Shown here: piece by piece, positions 18,543 through 28,762 of the stretch
Position numbering within the stretch: position 1 is the first letter of the stretch
How the letters are laid out: every line of letters begins with the position of its first letter
NCBI GenBank assembly: GCA_903835075.1
Contig: CAILLM010000005.1
Span: 1 to 54,449, forward strand
Reading direction: 5' to 3'
Origin: Candidatus Staskawiczbacteria bacterium
GTDB taxonomy: Bacteria > Patescibacteriota > Minisyncoccia > Minisyncoccales > Staskawiczbacteraceae
Length of the DNA: 54,449 nt
Notes under the pieces: generated by a model
What the model saw: only the letters and a program-made list of their open reading frames with translations
Databases searched by the model: none
What the model was told of the DNA's origin: nothing
Made by a program: the position numbers and the translations under genes

Positions 18543-20444
18543 TTAATAATTAATCATTTTAGCTTCAGTGGCATGGCCCTCTTCATCTTCCGAGTCATCA
18601 GATTCGTCCTGAGTTGCATCGAAGGATTCATCTATTTCTGATTTTAAAAATCCGCCGGCCTGCAGTTCCCAAAGTTTTTTATATAAACTCTTTTTATTTT
18701 TTAACAATTCATTGTGACTTCCTTGCTCAATTATTTTTCCATCATCAATAACAATTATCCTGTCCATTTTTTGAATAGTGCTAAGGCGGTGGGCGATTAT
18801 GATTGTAGTTTTATTTTTCATTAAAGTATTCAAGGCATCTTGAATTAAATGCTCAGAATTTGAATCTAAACTAGAGGTTGCTTCATCTAAAACTAATATT
18901 GGGGAATTTTTCAAAATTGCTCTTGCTATGGCAACGCGTTGCCTTTCTCCACCAGATAGTTTTATTCCACGCTCTCCAACAAAAGTTTCCAAACCATTTG
19001 GTAATTCTTTTATAAATTCGTCACAGTGAGCCAATTGAGCAGCTTTTTCAATTTGCTCTTTTGTTACACTCCTATTACCATAGGCAATATTTTCAGCTAA
19101 GGTTCTATGAAATAATATTGGGTCTTGAGGAACCATTGAAATATGTTTTCTTAAACTTTCTTGTGTTGTTTGTGAAATAGCTTGCCCATCAATTAAAATT
19201 TCTCCAGAAGAAGATGAATATAACCTTAAAAGCAATCTTACGAATGTTGTTTTCCCTGCACCCGATGGCCCAATTAAAGCAATTTTTTCACCAGCATTAA
19301 TTTTTAAATTTATGCCTTCTAAAACCTTCCTCCCTTGATTAAAACTAAAAGTAACATCTTTAAATTCTATTTCGCCTTTATCTGACACAATATCTTTTGC
19401 ACCAGGTATGTCCCTAATGTCGTGGGGGAGTAGCATAATCTCAACCATTTCTTTTGAATCAGCATAACCTTGATATAAATCTCTTACTAACCTAGTAAAA
19501 CCCCACAACTGGTTGATTATACTTAAAACATATGTTTGCAATAAAACAAATACACCGATTGTAATTAACCCTTGATCCCAATATTTGATTGCATAAAAAA
19601 ATAAAACAAATTCTATGGCAAAACTTAAAAAAGATTGGCCAGCCTCTACAACAGAGTCTAAATTCCATGCAAAGGTAATTATTTTTACCTGGTCATTGGT
19701 AACTTTTTTATAGCCATTAGATTCAAATTTATAACCATTAAAAAGCTGAACTGTATTTTGGTTTCCAATTGTATCAGCCAAAAATCCCGTAGCAACAGAG
19801 TCCATTGCAGCTGCTTTTATGTCATATTTTAATTTCCATCTTGAAAAGAAAATATTAAAAGATAAAAAAATCGCTGTCCAAACCAAAATAATTAATGCAA
19901 TCCATTTATTTACAAAAAAAACAACAATAAGTATTCCAACAACCCTTACTAATAGGGGCATTAAATTCCATAACAAGTCATCTGTCATCCTCTCAAAAGC
20001 CCTAGCAAATCTGTTTACTTTCTGAACAAGTGAGCCAGCAAAATTATTAACAAAAAATGAATATGAATGTTGCATCAAGTGGTCATAAGATTGCTGTTTC
20101 AAATTTGCCATTACTACGGGCTGATAATAATTATTATTAAAACTAGCAATACGATAAAAAGACCAATACAAAACATTAAAAAATAATACCCAAAAAACTA
20201 TGGCAAGTAGTTGGGGAGCTATTATCGACCTGCTTAGGTTAGATGAAATAATATCGAAAAACTGTTTGTAAAAAATTGGGATAATTATAGAAACAACATT
20301 CGCTAAAATAATACTGATAATTACGATAAATAGTTTCCATTTTTTAGGCTTTATTCCATTCCAAAAAGCACTGATTACTTCTTTCAACCCCACCTTTGGA
20401 TAAATAATGCCTCCTTGCACTTTTTGTTTTTTTTCTTTTTCCAT
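18543..20444 (-). CDS. ABC exporter (fused TM and ATPase domains)
   Basis: GPSGAGKTT, LSGGERQRVAIARAI, LVLDEATSSLD. Confidence 0.96.
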   Translation of the reverse strand: MEKEKKQKVQGGIIYPKVGLKEVISAFWNGIKPKKWKLFIVIISIILANVVSIIIPIFYKQFFDIISSNLSRSIIAPQLLAIVFWVLFFNVLYWSFYRIASFNNNYYQPVVMANLKQQSYDHLMQHSYSFFVNNFAGSLVQKVNRFARAFERMTDDLLWNLMPLLVRVVGILIVVFFVNKWIALIILVWTAIFLSFNIFFSRWKLKYDIKAAAMDSVATGFLADTIGNQNTVQLFNGYKFESNGYKKVTNDQVKIITFAWNLDSVVEAGQSFLSFAIEFVLFFYAIKYWDQGLITIGVFVLLQTYVLSIINQLWGFTRLVRDLYQGYADSKEMVEIMLLPHDIRDIPGAKDIVSDKGEIEFKDVTFSFNQGRKVLEGINLKINAGEKIALIGPSGAGKTTFVRLLLRLYSSSSGEILIDGQAISQTTQESLRKHISMVPQDPILFHRTLAENIAYGNRSVTKEQIEKAAQLAHCDEFIKELPNGLETFVGERGIKLSGGERQRVAIARAILKNSPILVLDEATSSLDSNSEHLIQDALNTLMKNKTTIIIAHRLSTIQKMDRIIVIDDGKIIEQGSHNELLKNKKSLYKKLWELQAGGFLKSEIDESFDATQDESDDSEDEEGHATEAKMINY

Positions 20445-20461
20445 TATTTTTAATTTTTAAT

Positions 20462-22351
20462 TTACCAACCACCTCCGCCACCTCCGCCACCTCCGCCACC
20501 AGACATACCCCCGCCACTAAAACCAGATGAAGAGGAAGGAGAAGATGTAATTTCAGATATATTTGAACTGATACTGTCTAACTGACTTGTGAAACTATCA
20601 ATACTGAAGTTGGTTGGCATTGTACCCGCAAACCAAATTGGATGATAACTCTTAAAATAGTCCTCTCCATAAATTAATTGCATCTTCTTTGCCCATAGCT
20701 CGGCAATTCCAAAAACAATTGCATAGGGTAAAAATTTATCAAAGATATTTTCTTTTTCATAAAATTGCTGGCGATAGTTTTCTGCTGTTTTCATATATAG
20801 CTCAAAACCTTTTATCTTAAACAACAAATCTACCCCCGCTTGTGTACGCTTAGGCATAAAAATAGCAAACAAAATCAAAATTATTCCCGATAATATAACG
20901 CTAAAAAACATCTGCCAAGACTGAAAAAAAGCGCCCGCCCAAACAGAAGCCCAAATAAAAATAGCTCCTGTAGACATAAAACTAACTGCGTATTTATTTC
21001 CTGCTTTTATAACCCACCCCTTGCTTGAAGCTTCTTCGGTTGCTGATTCTATTATTCCTGATAATTTCAAGCTAAAACTATTTTTTAGGCTAGATAGTTT
21101 TACTGTATCTTTTTCCTTGGTGACTTCTTCCTCTGAGAGCATTCCCGATTTTGCTATAATCTTTTTGAAAGATTTACCGAATATTCCGCTCGATAAATTT
21201 TTCATAACTTGTTTGGCTGTATTAAAATCCATTTCTTGAAATAAAGCATCTAATATGGCTTTTTCTGTTGGTGTCACCTTATTTAAGTCATAATTTTCTG
21301 TATTTTTTTTCAATACAATATCTTTGCCTCCAAGAATTATCCCTTTATTTTCTGTTTGTTCAATAGTAATGAACTTTCTTACCGCTAAATCTACAATTGT
21401 AGCTGTTAAAAAAGTATTTTTCCATTTCCCATGACCTAAAACCATACCCATTTGTATTGGCGTTATATTGTCGGGTATTCCAAACTCAGGCGGTATTGGT
21501 TTTTTCATTTTTGGATCTTTGCCATATTTTCTCCATTTGTTGAATGCAAAAATAAAAATTGCAAAAGGGATTAAAAAAAATACATAGCTAAAATAATCTG
21601 CATATTTTTCTAAAAATGTAGGCACATATGGCACAAAAATATTTTTAGGAAATGCCACAGAAACAGTAAGCCCTTGCCCTGGCGTAAAAATAGGTGACTG
21701 GTAATCAACGGGGGAGACAAAATTTAAGGCATTGTTAGAATCCCAAGAATATGTTGCCAAATATTTATCTTTTGATCCCACCATACCAGTGTAATAATCC
21801 ACTGTTGAATTGCTACTGTTTACTTCAGGTGGAAATGTTATATGTGCTGAAAAATTATCTATATCAATGTCCCAAAAATTTCCCGAAAAATTCCAATAAA
21901 GTTCATCAAAGTCCTTGTTGCCAAATCTAATTGCGTTTTTAACTTTGTAAGTAATTTTGTAATTATTAACACCTGTTACAACAATATCTGGGTCACCAAT
22001 TTTCCAAGTAACAGTATGGTTGGAGTTATTATTTATAATCTCATACTTATACGGTTTCCCATTAAAATCTGTGATACTTACCAAATCAATTGGACTTTTA
22101 AATATTCCTTTGTCTGTATTTATTTGTGTTGGCAAAACTCTAAAGATCCCGTGTTTATTCAGCAAATCTCCACAATCAGCAGTAATATTCTCTGTGATAA
22201 CCAAAGAAGAGTCTTTGTTAACCACAACATTTGTTTCAAAATTTTGTATATACCAATCTGTAATGTTTTGGACATCTCTTGCTTTTGCAATTTGTCCAAA
22301 AAATAAAAATGCTACCACTAACAAAAATGCACATAAATACTTTTTACTCAT
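20462..22351 (-). CDS. DUF2207 family membrane protein with Gly-rich C-terminus
   Basis: Signal peptide, IQNFETNVVVNKDSSLVITENITADCGD, C-term SGGGMSGGGGGGGGGGGW. Confidence 0.9.
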   Translation of the reverse strand: MSKKYLCAFLLVVAFLFFGQIAKARDVQNITDWYIQNFETNVVVNKDSSLVITENITADCGDLLNKHGIFRVLPTQINTDKGIFKSPIDLVSITDFNGKPYKYEIINNNSNHTVTWKIGDPDIVVTGVNNYKITYKVKNAIRFGNKDFDELYWNFSGNFWDIDIDNFSAHITFPPEVNSSNSTVDYYTGMVGSKDKYLATYSWDSNNALNFVSPVDYQSPIFTPGQGLTVSVAFPKNIFVPYVPTFLEKYADYFSYVFFLIPFAIFIFAFNKWRKYGKDPKMKKPIPPEFGIPDNITPIQMGMVLGHGKWKNTFLTATIVDLAVRKFITIEQTENKGIILGGKDIVLKKNTENYDLNKVTPTEKAILDALFQEMDFNTAKQVMKNLSSGIFGKSFKKIIAKSGMLSEEEVTKEKDTVKLSSLKNSFSLKLSGIIESATEEASSKGWVIKAGNKYAVSFMSTGAIFIWASVWAGAFFQSWQMFFSVILSGIILILFAIFMPKRTQAGVDLLFKIKGFELYMKTAENYRQQFYEKENIFDKFLPYAIVFGIAELWAKKMQLIYGEDYFKSYHPIWFAGTMPTNFSIDSFTSQLDSISSNISEITSSPSSSSGFSGGGMSGGGGGGGGGGGW

Positions 22352-22391
22352 ATTAATTTAAAATTTAGTTATTTTTGTCATTTGAATTTTG

Positions 22392-22462
22392 TGGACCCAG
22401 CGAGAGTCGAACTCGCGTTTCAGCAATGCGAATGCCGCGTCTTACCACTGGACCATGGGCCC
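22392..22462 (-). tRNA. tRNA-Ala(CGC)
   Basis: GGGCCCA...TGGGTCCA acceptor; CGGCA-TTCGCAT-TGCTG anticodon arm; GTTCGAC T loop; no encoded CCA. Confidence 0.93.
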
Positions 22463-22466
22463 TAAT

Positions 22467-23186
22467 TTATTTTTTAAAATCTTGTGCAGCCATTTTATCT
22501 AATATAACAATAACATTTTTATGCCTTTGCAAAATAGAAGCTGGAACTTTTGTAGATACTGAACCAAAAAGAGCATCATAAACTATTTTACTTTTATTCT
22601 CGCCGTTGATTATCAAAATAATCTGCCTAGCCTCCATAATTGTTTTAATCCCCATTGTCACAGCTTTTTTAGGGACACTTTCTGTATCCTTGAAGAATCT
22701 GGCATTATATTCTATTGTAGTCTTTGCTAGAAATATTTCTCTGGTTCTAGAAGAGAATTTTGCGTTTGGCTCATTAAATGCAATATGCCCGTTTCTACCA
22801 ATTCCCAAAATCTGCAAATCTATTCCTCCAAATAATTTTATTTTTTTATCATAATTTTTATAATTGGGCTTAAAATCCGTGGGGAAAAAAGTATTTTTGA
22901 CATCTATGTCTATTTTGGAAAATAAATTTTTCCACATAAAATAGCGATAGCTATTTTCGTCAGTGGGGGACAGGCTTAAATATTCATCCAAATTAAAAGT
23001 TTTTATTTTTTTGAAACTTATTTCTTTTTTCTTAAATTTACCCACCAAATTATTATATAATTTCAGCGGAGTTGAGCCAGTTGACAGCCCAAGTATGGCT
23101 GTTGGCCTTTTCTTTAGTAGCGTAGTTATAATATCAGAAGCACGTTTTGAAACATCATTATAATTTTTTTCAATATATATTTCCAT
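22467..23186 (-). CDS. nagB: glucosamine-6-phosphate deaminase
   Basis: LGLSTGSTPLKLY, NLDEYLSLSPTDENSYRYFM, GIGRNGHIAFNEP. Confidence 0.95.
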   Translation of the reverse strand: MEIYIEKNYNDVSKRASDIITTLLKKRPTAILGLSTGSTPLKLYNNLVGKFKKKEISFKKIKTFNLDEYLSLSPTDENSYRYFMWKNLFSKIDIDVKNTFFPTDFKPNYKNYDKKIKLFGGIDLQILGIGRNGHIAFNEPNAKFSSRTREIFLAKTTIEYNARFFKDTESVPKKAVTMGIKTIMEARQIILIINGENKSKIVYDALFGSVSTKVPASILQRHKNVIVILDKMAAQDFKK

Positions 23187-23629
23187 TATTTACGTAACAT
23201 GAAAAATATTTTCATTATGCGAGTTACCACAAAAATTACCAACACCTCTATTGTAGTGTATGCCACGTCTGACAACGTGCTTACATGATATCCTTCTTTT
23301 GAAAAACTAAAATAATCATGCCCAAAAAAATTGACCGCATATAAAATTGTCGTTAAAACTATCCAGGCATAAACAAAGAATTCGCCTTGGTGTATGCTTT
23401 TCTTTTCGCCCAGCCATCGTACAAACTCTTTATGCAAAGAATAAATAATAACAACTGTTAAATAAAAAAACCCAATTTCTGTGGGCAAAAAACTTCCACG
23501 AGAAATAAAGTTTGTAACCATTAGGGCCATAGTTACTACTGTGACAATTGAACTAATAATAAAAAGATTTTGGCTTATAATAGCTTCCACCTTTCTAACC
23601 TCTTTTACTTTTTTATCATTTGTATCCAT
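23186..23629 (-). CDS. small integral membrane protein
   Basis: About four hydrophobic segments, no recognised family. Confidence 0.75.
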   Translation of the reverse strand: MDTNDKKVKEVRKVEAIISQNLFIISSIVTVVTMALMVTNFISRGSFLPTEIGFFYLTVVIIYSLHKEFVRWLGEKKSIHQGEFFVYAWIVLTTILYAVNFFGHDYFSFSKEGYHVSTLSDVAYTTIEVLVIFVVTRIMKIFFMLRK

Positions 23630-23658
23630 AAATTTAAAAACTTTTAATTTTAAATATG

Positions 23659-23729
23659 TCGGGGAACCGGGACTCGAACCCGGGCTAAATCGTCCCGAAC
23701 GACTCGTGCGACCACTACACTATTCCCCG
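23659..23729 (-). tRNA. tRNA-Pro(CGG)
   Basis: CGGGGAA...TTCCCCGA acceptor; AGTCG-TTCGGGA-CGATT anticodon arm; no encoded CCA. Confidence 0.93.
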
Positions 23730-23733
23730 GATT

Positions 23734-25182
23734 TTACCTAACCCAATATTTTTGTTTTGCAGATTCATCTTCTTTGTTTTGAACTTCAAATTTTTCTTCT
23801 TTAGATTTTTCAGCCAAAGTTTGCAATTCCTTTTCGCTCAATTCAGCCAATTTTTTAGATTCTTTTTCCAAAAATTCTTTTGTATTTTTCTTGGGGTCAT
23901 CCAAAACATAACTCAAGAGAATATCTAAAATTTGTCCAATTTTTGGCCCTGGTCTTACGCCCAAAACAGACATCAAATTATTTCCATTTATTTTTAGCAT
24001 CTTAACAGAAATAGGGTCTTTTGAAACCTTCTCAACTAAATATTTTAAATGGCGCAATTTATATGGTTCAGCTTTTGGAACCCCAGAACCAATTCTATCT
24101 GCCTGCCTTACTTGCAACAATTCTTCCATATTTTCTGGGCCAACATTTTTAACCAGCCTTCGTACCGAAGCCTCTCCAACCTCATCTACATTATAATAGA
24201 AGAGATGATATCTTACTAACTTTGTAATTTTTTCAATTTCTTTTTTTGAAAACTTTAAATTATTTAAAATTTGGAAACACATTCTTGCCCCAATCATTTC
24301 ATGATTATAAAAAGTTGCACCTTCTCCTTCACCAACTTTTGATCTTGGCTTACCAATGTCGTGCAACAGGGAAGCGATTCTCACATACATATTTAATTTT
24401 TTCTTTGCAGTAAATTCTAATGCCTTTATTGCATGCATATAACAATCATAAATATGGTGTTTATTTTGTGCCACCCCATAATTTTCCAATAACTCAGGAA
24501 TTATATATTTCAGCAATTCCAATTCGCGCAACAACTCAACACCCTCGGCCGCTTTATCAGCCATAATTATTTTTATAAATTCATCACGAATTCTTTCTTT
24601 TGAAACAGCCTCTAGCCAAATGCTATTTTTTTTAATTGCTTCTGCAGTTTTTTCTTCAATTGTAAAATCTAAAGTTGTAGCAAACCTTACGGCCCTTAAC
24701 ATTCTTAAAGCATCTTCATTAAACCTTTCGTTAGGATTACCAACAGTTCTAATAATTTTATTTTTTAAATCTTCTTGTCCTTCAAACAAATCAACTATTT
24801 TCTTTTTGCCATCCATAGCAACTGCGTTAACCGTAAAATCCCGACGAGATAAGTCATCTTCAATGTTCTGGGCATATTGTACTTCGTCGGGATGCCTTTT
24901 GTCAGAATATTCTGCTTCAAATCTATAGGTAGTAATTTCTATTTCAGCTAATTTTTCGTTTTTACTACCAGTTTTGGCGGTTACAGTTAAAAAGTTGTTT
25001 TCATAAAAACTATCGGGAAATATTTCCTGTATTTCTTCGGGCTTGGCATTAGTTGTTACATCCCAGTCTTTAGGCTCTGCCCCAAGCAAAAAATCACGTA
25101 CGCATCCGCCCACAATATATGCTTCAAAACCAGCTTTTTCAAGCTTTCCAATTATATTTTTAACTTCTTTAGGAATAATCAT
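23734..25182 (-). CDS. cca: CCA tRNA nucleotidyltransferase / poly(A) polymerase with HD domain
   Basis: GGCVRDFLLGAEPKDWDVTT, RRDFTVNAVAMD, HDIGKP. Confidence 0.95.
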   Translation of the reverse strand: MIIPKEVKNIIGKLEKAGFEAYIVGGCVRDFLLGAEPKDWDVTTNAKPEEIQEIFPDSFYENNFLTVTAKTGSKNEKLAEIEITTYRFEAEYSDKRHPDEVQYAQNIEDDLSRRDFTVNAVAMDGKKKIVDLFEGQEDLKNKIIRTVGNPNERFNEDALRMLRAVRFATTLDFTIEEKTAEAIKKNSIWLEAVSKERIRDEFIKIIMADKAAEGVELLRELELLKYIIPELLENYGVAQNKHHIYDCYMHAIKALEFTAKKKLNMYVRIASLLHDIGKPRSKVGEGEGATFYNHEMIGARMCFQILNNLKFSKKEIEKITKLVRYHLFYYNVDEVGEASVRRLVKNVGPENMEELLQVRQADRIGSGVPKAEPYKLRHLKYLVEKVSKDPISVKMLKINGNNLMSVLGVRPGPKIGQILDILLSYVLDDPKKNTKEFLEKESKKLAELSEKELQTLAEKSKEEKFEVQNKEDESAKQKYWVR

Positions 25183-25282
25183 CTCTATATATATGTATTT
25201 AGATATATTAGCTCAAATCTTGTGTTTTTTCAATTTTTTATGTAAAATATGCTAAACAATAATATAATTATCATTTGCAAAA

Positions 25283-25621
25283 ATGTCATCAGAAATAAGC
25301 AAAAAAGAGGTAAAAGCCTCTGGAGTAAAGTTTTTTATTGAAAAAGAGGGCAAAGAAGTTGCCCGCGCTTTTTTATATATAATGAGCAATGATTTAAAAA
25401 AAGAGCCGTTTGGGCTATTAGAGGATTTATTTGTTGATGAAAGCTTGAGGGGTCAAGGAATTGGCACAGAACTTTTAAATATAGTTATTTCTGAAGCAAA
25501 AAATCTTAACTGTTATAAACTTATTGCCACCAGTCGGCATGAAAGGGAAGGAGTACACAGAATGTATGAAAAAGCTGGTTTTGAAAAATTTGGAATAGAA
25601 TTTAAAATGTATTTTAAATAA
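25283..25621 (+). CDS. GNAT family N-acetyltransferase
   Basis: LFVDESLRGQGIGTELLNIVISEAKNL. Confidence 0.93.
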   Translation: MSSEISKKEVKASGVKFFIEKEGKEVARAFLYIMSNDLKKEPFGLLEDLFVDESLRGQGIGTELLNIVISEAKNLNCYKLIATSRHEREGVHRMYEKAGFEKFGIEFKMYFK

Positions 25622-25625
25622 CAAT

Positions 25626-26624
25626 ATGACAGATAAAAAACAAAAAATTGTTACTATTGGCGGAGGCTCGGGAAGCTTTGTGGTTTTAACGGGTTTAAAG
25701 AAATATCCCGTTGATTTAGCGGCCGTGGTTACTATGTCTGACGATGGTGGTTCTACTGGCGCCCTAAGAGATGAGCTTGGTGTTTTGCCACCAGGTGATG
25801 TAAGGCAATGCTTGGTTGCACTTTCATATTCTAGTAAAACTTTAAGAGAGTTGTTTAATTATAGATATGGTGCTGGCGGCTTGATGGGACATAGTTTTGG
25901 TAACATTTTTATATCTACATTAGAAAAAATCACGGGTGGGTTTGACACTGCGCTAATAGAGGCTAGCAGAATTCTAAGAATTAAAGGATATGTTTTGCCA
26001 GTTACATTAAAAAGTACACGACTTATAGCATCACTAAAAAATGGGGAAAAGCTTGTTGGCGAAAAAAATATTGATTGTTGTGAAAGTAATTTTCACGATA
26101 TAAAAAAACTATATTTAAAACCTCAAGCAAGATTAAATCCTAAAATTTTCCAATTTATAAAAGAAGCAGATAAAATAATTATCAACCCAGGGAGCTTATA
26201 CTCAAGCTTACTGCCAAACTTTTTGGTTCAAGGATTGCCCGAAGCTCTTGCAAGGTCTAAAGCAAAAATTATATGTGTTGCTAATTTAATGAATAAAGAC
26301 TGCCAAACTAATAACTTTACTTTAAATGAATATATTTCTGCATTAGAAAAATACCTAGGGAAAAACATCATTAAATATGTTATTTACAATACAGAAATCC
26401 CAGAAAAAAGATTAATAAAAAAATATGCCGAGAAGGGGGAAAAGCTTATGAGAATTGAGGAGCATCCAGGAGACTTAGAAAAAATGACAAACATTAAATT
26501 TTTAGGTCACAAGTTGTTAAGTCACAAAGTCATCAAAGCCGACAAAAATGACGCTGTGGCAAAAGAAAGGTCTTTAGTTAGACACGACTCAGCAAAATTA
26601 GCCAAAATAATCTATAATATATAG
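25626..26624 (+). CDS. yvcK: YvcK/CofD-like gluconeogenesis factor
   Basis: VTIGGGSGSFVVLTGLKKYPVDLAAVVTMSDDGGSTGALRDELGVLPPGDVRQCLVALS. Confidence 0.95.
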   Translation: MTDKKQKIVTIGGGSGSFVVLTGLKKYPVDLAAVVTMSDDGGSTGALRDELGVLPPGDVRQCLVALSYSSKTLRELFNYRYGAGGLMGHSFGNIFISTLEKITGGFDTALIEASRILRIKGYVLPVTLKSTRLIASLKNGEKLVGEKNIDCCESNFHDIKKLYLKPQARLNPKIFQFIKEADKIIINPGSLYSSLLPNFLVQGLPEALARSKAKIICVANLMNKDCQTNNFTLNEYISALEKYLGKNIIKYVIYNTEIPEKRLIKKYAEKGEKLMRIEEHPGDLEKMTNIKFLGHKLLSHKVIKADKNDAVAKERSLVRHDSAKLAKIIYNI

Positions 26625-26630
26625 AAGCAC

Positions 26631-27248
26631 ATGATTTTACTTTTTGATTTAGACCACGTTTTGTTAGATATTGAACGCTTTAAAAAAGATAAAAGTGAAA
26701 TTTTTGGCTTAACCAAAGAAGAAAATGAAAGGCAGGGCTATGAGCTTTTTAAAAAACATGGCGTTGGATATAACCCATATAAGCACATAAAATTTTTAAA
26801 AGAATCTGGCCATATAAAAACCGACGAGGAAGAAAAATATATTACAGAAAAATTTCAAGAAATAGTAAAAAATACCGATGACTATTTATTTTCTGGAGCA
26901 GAAGACACTTTAGCCTATTTAAAAAACAAAGGTTACAAAATGATATTAATGACTTTTGGAGACCCCCAAATGCAACAACCAAAAGTTGATAATTCTCGAA
27001 TAAAAAAATATTTTGAAAAAATAATATACGAAGAAAAGGGGAAGGCTCAAAGTGATTTTCTTAAAAGTTTAACAGATTCAAAAGAAGAGGTGATGATTAT
27101 AGAAGATAGGGGAGAGCAGTCTGTGGCAATGCAAAAAGCCGTTGGCAACCACGCTAAAATATTCTTAGTTGAAGGGCCATTTTCAAGTGACACAGAACAC
27201 GGCGAAGAAATACATAAAAGCGTAAATGAGCTCAAAGACATTCTGTAA
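26631..27248 (+). CDS. HAD-like hydrolase
   Basis: LLFDLDHVLLD motif I. Confidence 0.85.
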   Translation: MILLFDLDHVLLDIERFKKDKSEIFGLTKEENERQGYELFKKHGVGYNPYKHIKFLKESGHIKTDEEEKYITEKFQEIVKNTDDYLFSGAEDTLAYLKNKGYKMILMTFGDPQMQQPKVDNSRIKKYFEKIIYEEKGKAQSDFLKSLTDSKEEVMIIEDRGEQSVAMQKAVGNHAKIFLVEGPFSSDTEHGEEIHKSVNELKDIL

Positions 27249-27296
27249 AATTGTTTTTTTAGGCTTTTTAGGTTAAAATAACAATAAGTTAATTTT

Positions 27297-27369
27297 GCCC
27301 TCGTGGTGAAATCGGATATCACACTTGGCTTCGAACCAAGAATTCCGGGTTCGAGTCCTGGCGAGGGCA
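27297..27369 (+). tRNA. tRNA-Arg(TCG)
   Basis: GCCCTCG...CGAGGGCA acceptor; CTTGG-CTTCGAA-CCAAG anticodon arm; no encoded CCA. Confidence 0.93.
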
Positions 27370-27410
27370 CACTTCGACAAGTTCAGTGCAAGCCTAAATT
27401 TAAAAAATTT

Positions 27411-27791
27411 ATGAAAAAAATACTATCATCTCTGGCTATATTATTTTTATTATCAATAATCTTTGTGCCCACCTCAATTTATGCAGCAGACCAAGGATGG
27501 GTGACTTGTGGTAATGGAGACAACCCAACCCCCTGCACTTTGACTGATTTTCTAGATATGACTAAGAAAATTTTAGATTTTCTTGTAAACACGATAGCAG
27601 CACCACTAGCAGGAGTAGCAATTATAGTTGGGGGTATTCTTATGATGACTTCAGCTGGTAACCCAAATTTAATGGGCTTGGGAAAGAAAATTTTTTGGTC
27701 TGCAATTATAGGGCTAATATTAGCATTTGCTGCTAAGGCAATAATAAACTTTGTTCTAATTGCAATTGGTTGGCAAGGAGCCAAACTATAA
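27411..27791 (+). CDS. TrbC/VirB2-like pilin-family small membrane protein
   Basis: Signal peptide plus two TM helices (IAAPLAGVAIIVGGILMMTSAGNP...IFWSAIIGLILAFAAKAIINFVL); track start lies in the tRNA so ATG 27411 preferred. Confidence 0.8.
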   Translation: MKKILSSLAILFLLSIIFVPTSIYAADQGWVTCGNGDNPTPCTLTDFLDMTKKILDFLVNTIAAPLAGVAIIVGGILMMTSAGNPNLMGLGKKIFWSAIIGLILAFAAKAIINFVLIAIGWQGAKL

Positions 27792-27796
27792 AACTA

Positions 27797-27869
27797 GCCC
27801 CTATAGCTCAGCTGGTAGAGCAGTTGCCTCTTAAGCAATTGGTCACAGGTTCGAATCCTGTTGGGGGCA
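27797..27869 (+). tRNA. tRNA-Lys(CTT)
   Basis: GCCCCTA...TGGGGGCA acceptor; GTTGC-CTCTTAA-GCAAT anticodon arm. Confidence 0.93.
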
Positions 27870-27940
27870 CACTTTGATAAGCTCAATGCAAAGCTTTACA
27901 AAACACTAAAAATAGAGTAAAATATACCTATTAATTAACT

Positions 27941-27960
27941 TAGACGCCGGAAGCGTTTAA
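27941..27960 (+). promoter_or_regulatory. short hairpin in the rpsO leader
   Basis: AGACGC-CGGAA-GCGTTT with one G-U pair. Confidence 0.5.
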
Positions 27961-27970
27961 ACAAAGAAAA

Positions 27971-28240
27971 ATGGCATTAAACACCAAAGAAAAATCAAAA
28001 ATAATAAAAGACGTAGCAGTAAATGAAAAAGACACTGGGTCTTCAGAGGTTCAAATTGGCTTATTATCAAAAGCAATAGATAAGCTTGTTTTGCATTTAA
28101 AAAAACACCCACAAGATGTTCACTCCAAAAAAGGCTTGTTAACAATGGTTATTAAAAGAAAAAAATTACTAGCTTATTTAAAAAAGACTTCAGAAAAAAG
28201 ATACGCAGTTATAATCAAAAAAATAGGACTTAAAAAATAG
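27971..28240 (+). CDS. rpsO: 30S ribosomal protein S15
   Basis: 89 aa; DTGSSEVQIGLLSKAIDKLVLHLKKHPQDVHSKKGLLTMVIKRKKLLAYLKK. Confidence 0.97.
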   Translation: MALNTKEKSKIIKDVAVNEKDTGSSEVQIGLLSKAIDKLVLHLKKHPQDVHSKKGLLTMVIKRKKLLAYLKKTSEKRYAVIIKKIGLKK

Positions 28241-28241
28241 A

Positions 28242-28745
28242 ATGCAGCCAAAACCAAAAGAGCAGAGGGTAGAAGTGCTAATAGATGTTCAAAACTTATA
28301 TTATTCAGCAAAAAATCTTTACCACTCAAAAGTTAATTTTCAGGAAGTTTTAAAACAAGCAGTAGCGGGCAGAAAGTTTATTAGAGCTTTTGGTTATGTT
28401 GTGCGCACAAAAACTGGCGAAGAAGCGCCATTTTTTGATGCTTTGAGTAAAATTGGAATTGAAACAAGAGTAAAAGATTTGCAGGAATTTTATGGCGGAG
28501 CTAAGAAAGCTGACTGGGATGTTGGAATTGTTATTGATGCAATTAGAACAGCTCCCGGGATTGACGTAGTAGTTTTAGTTTCTGGTGATGGTGACTTTAT
28601 TGCATTAGTAGAATATTTAAAAAATATGGGAAAGAGGGTAGAGGTGGCGGCTTTCGGCAGATCCACTTCTGGCAAACTAAAAGAATCCGCCGATGAATTT
28701 ATTGATTTAGACACTGGCGTTGAAAAATTCTTACTAAAGAAATAA
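28242..28745 (+). CDS. NYN domain (LabA/DUF88-like) putative ribonuclease
   Basis: EVLIDVQNLYYSAK, DWDVGIVIDAI, VVLVSGDGDFIALVEYLKNMGKRVEVAAF. Confidence 0.93.
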   Translation: MQPKPKEQRVEVLIDVQNLYYSAKNLYHSKVNFQEVLKQAVAGRKFIRAFGYVVRTKTGEEAPFFDALSKIGIETRVKDLQEFYGGAKKADWDVGIVIDAIRTAPGIDVVVLVSGDGDFIALVEYLKNMGKRVEVAAFGRSTSGKLKESADEFIDLDTGVEKFLLKK

Positions 28746-28762
28746 TGAAAATAAAATAAATA

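Noticed and set aside
22375-22581. 68-aa ORF on the + strand
   Set aside because: Antisense translation of tRNA-Ala and the nagB 3' end.
27303-27410. N-terminal extension of the pilin-like ORF
   Set aside because: Runs through tRNA-Arg; a canonical signal peptide starts at ATG 27411.
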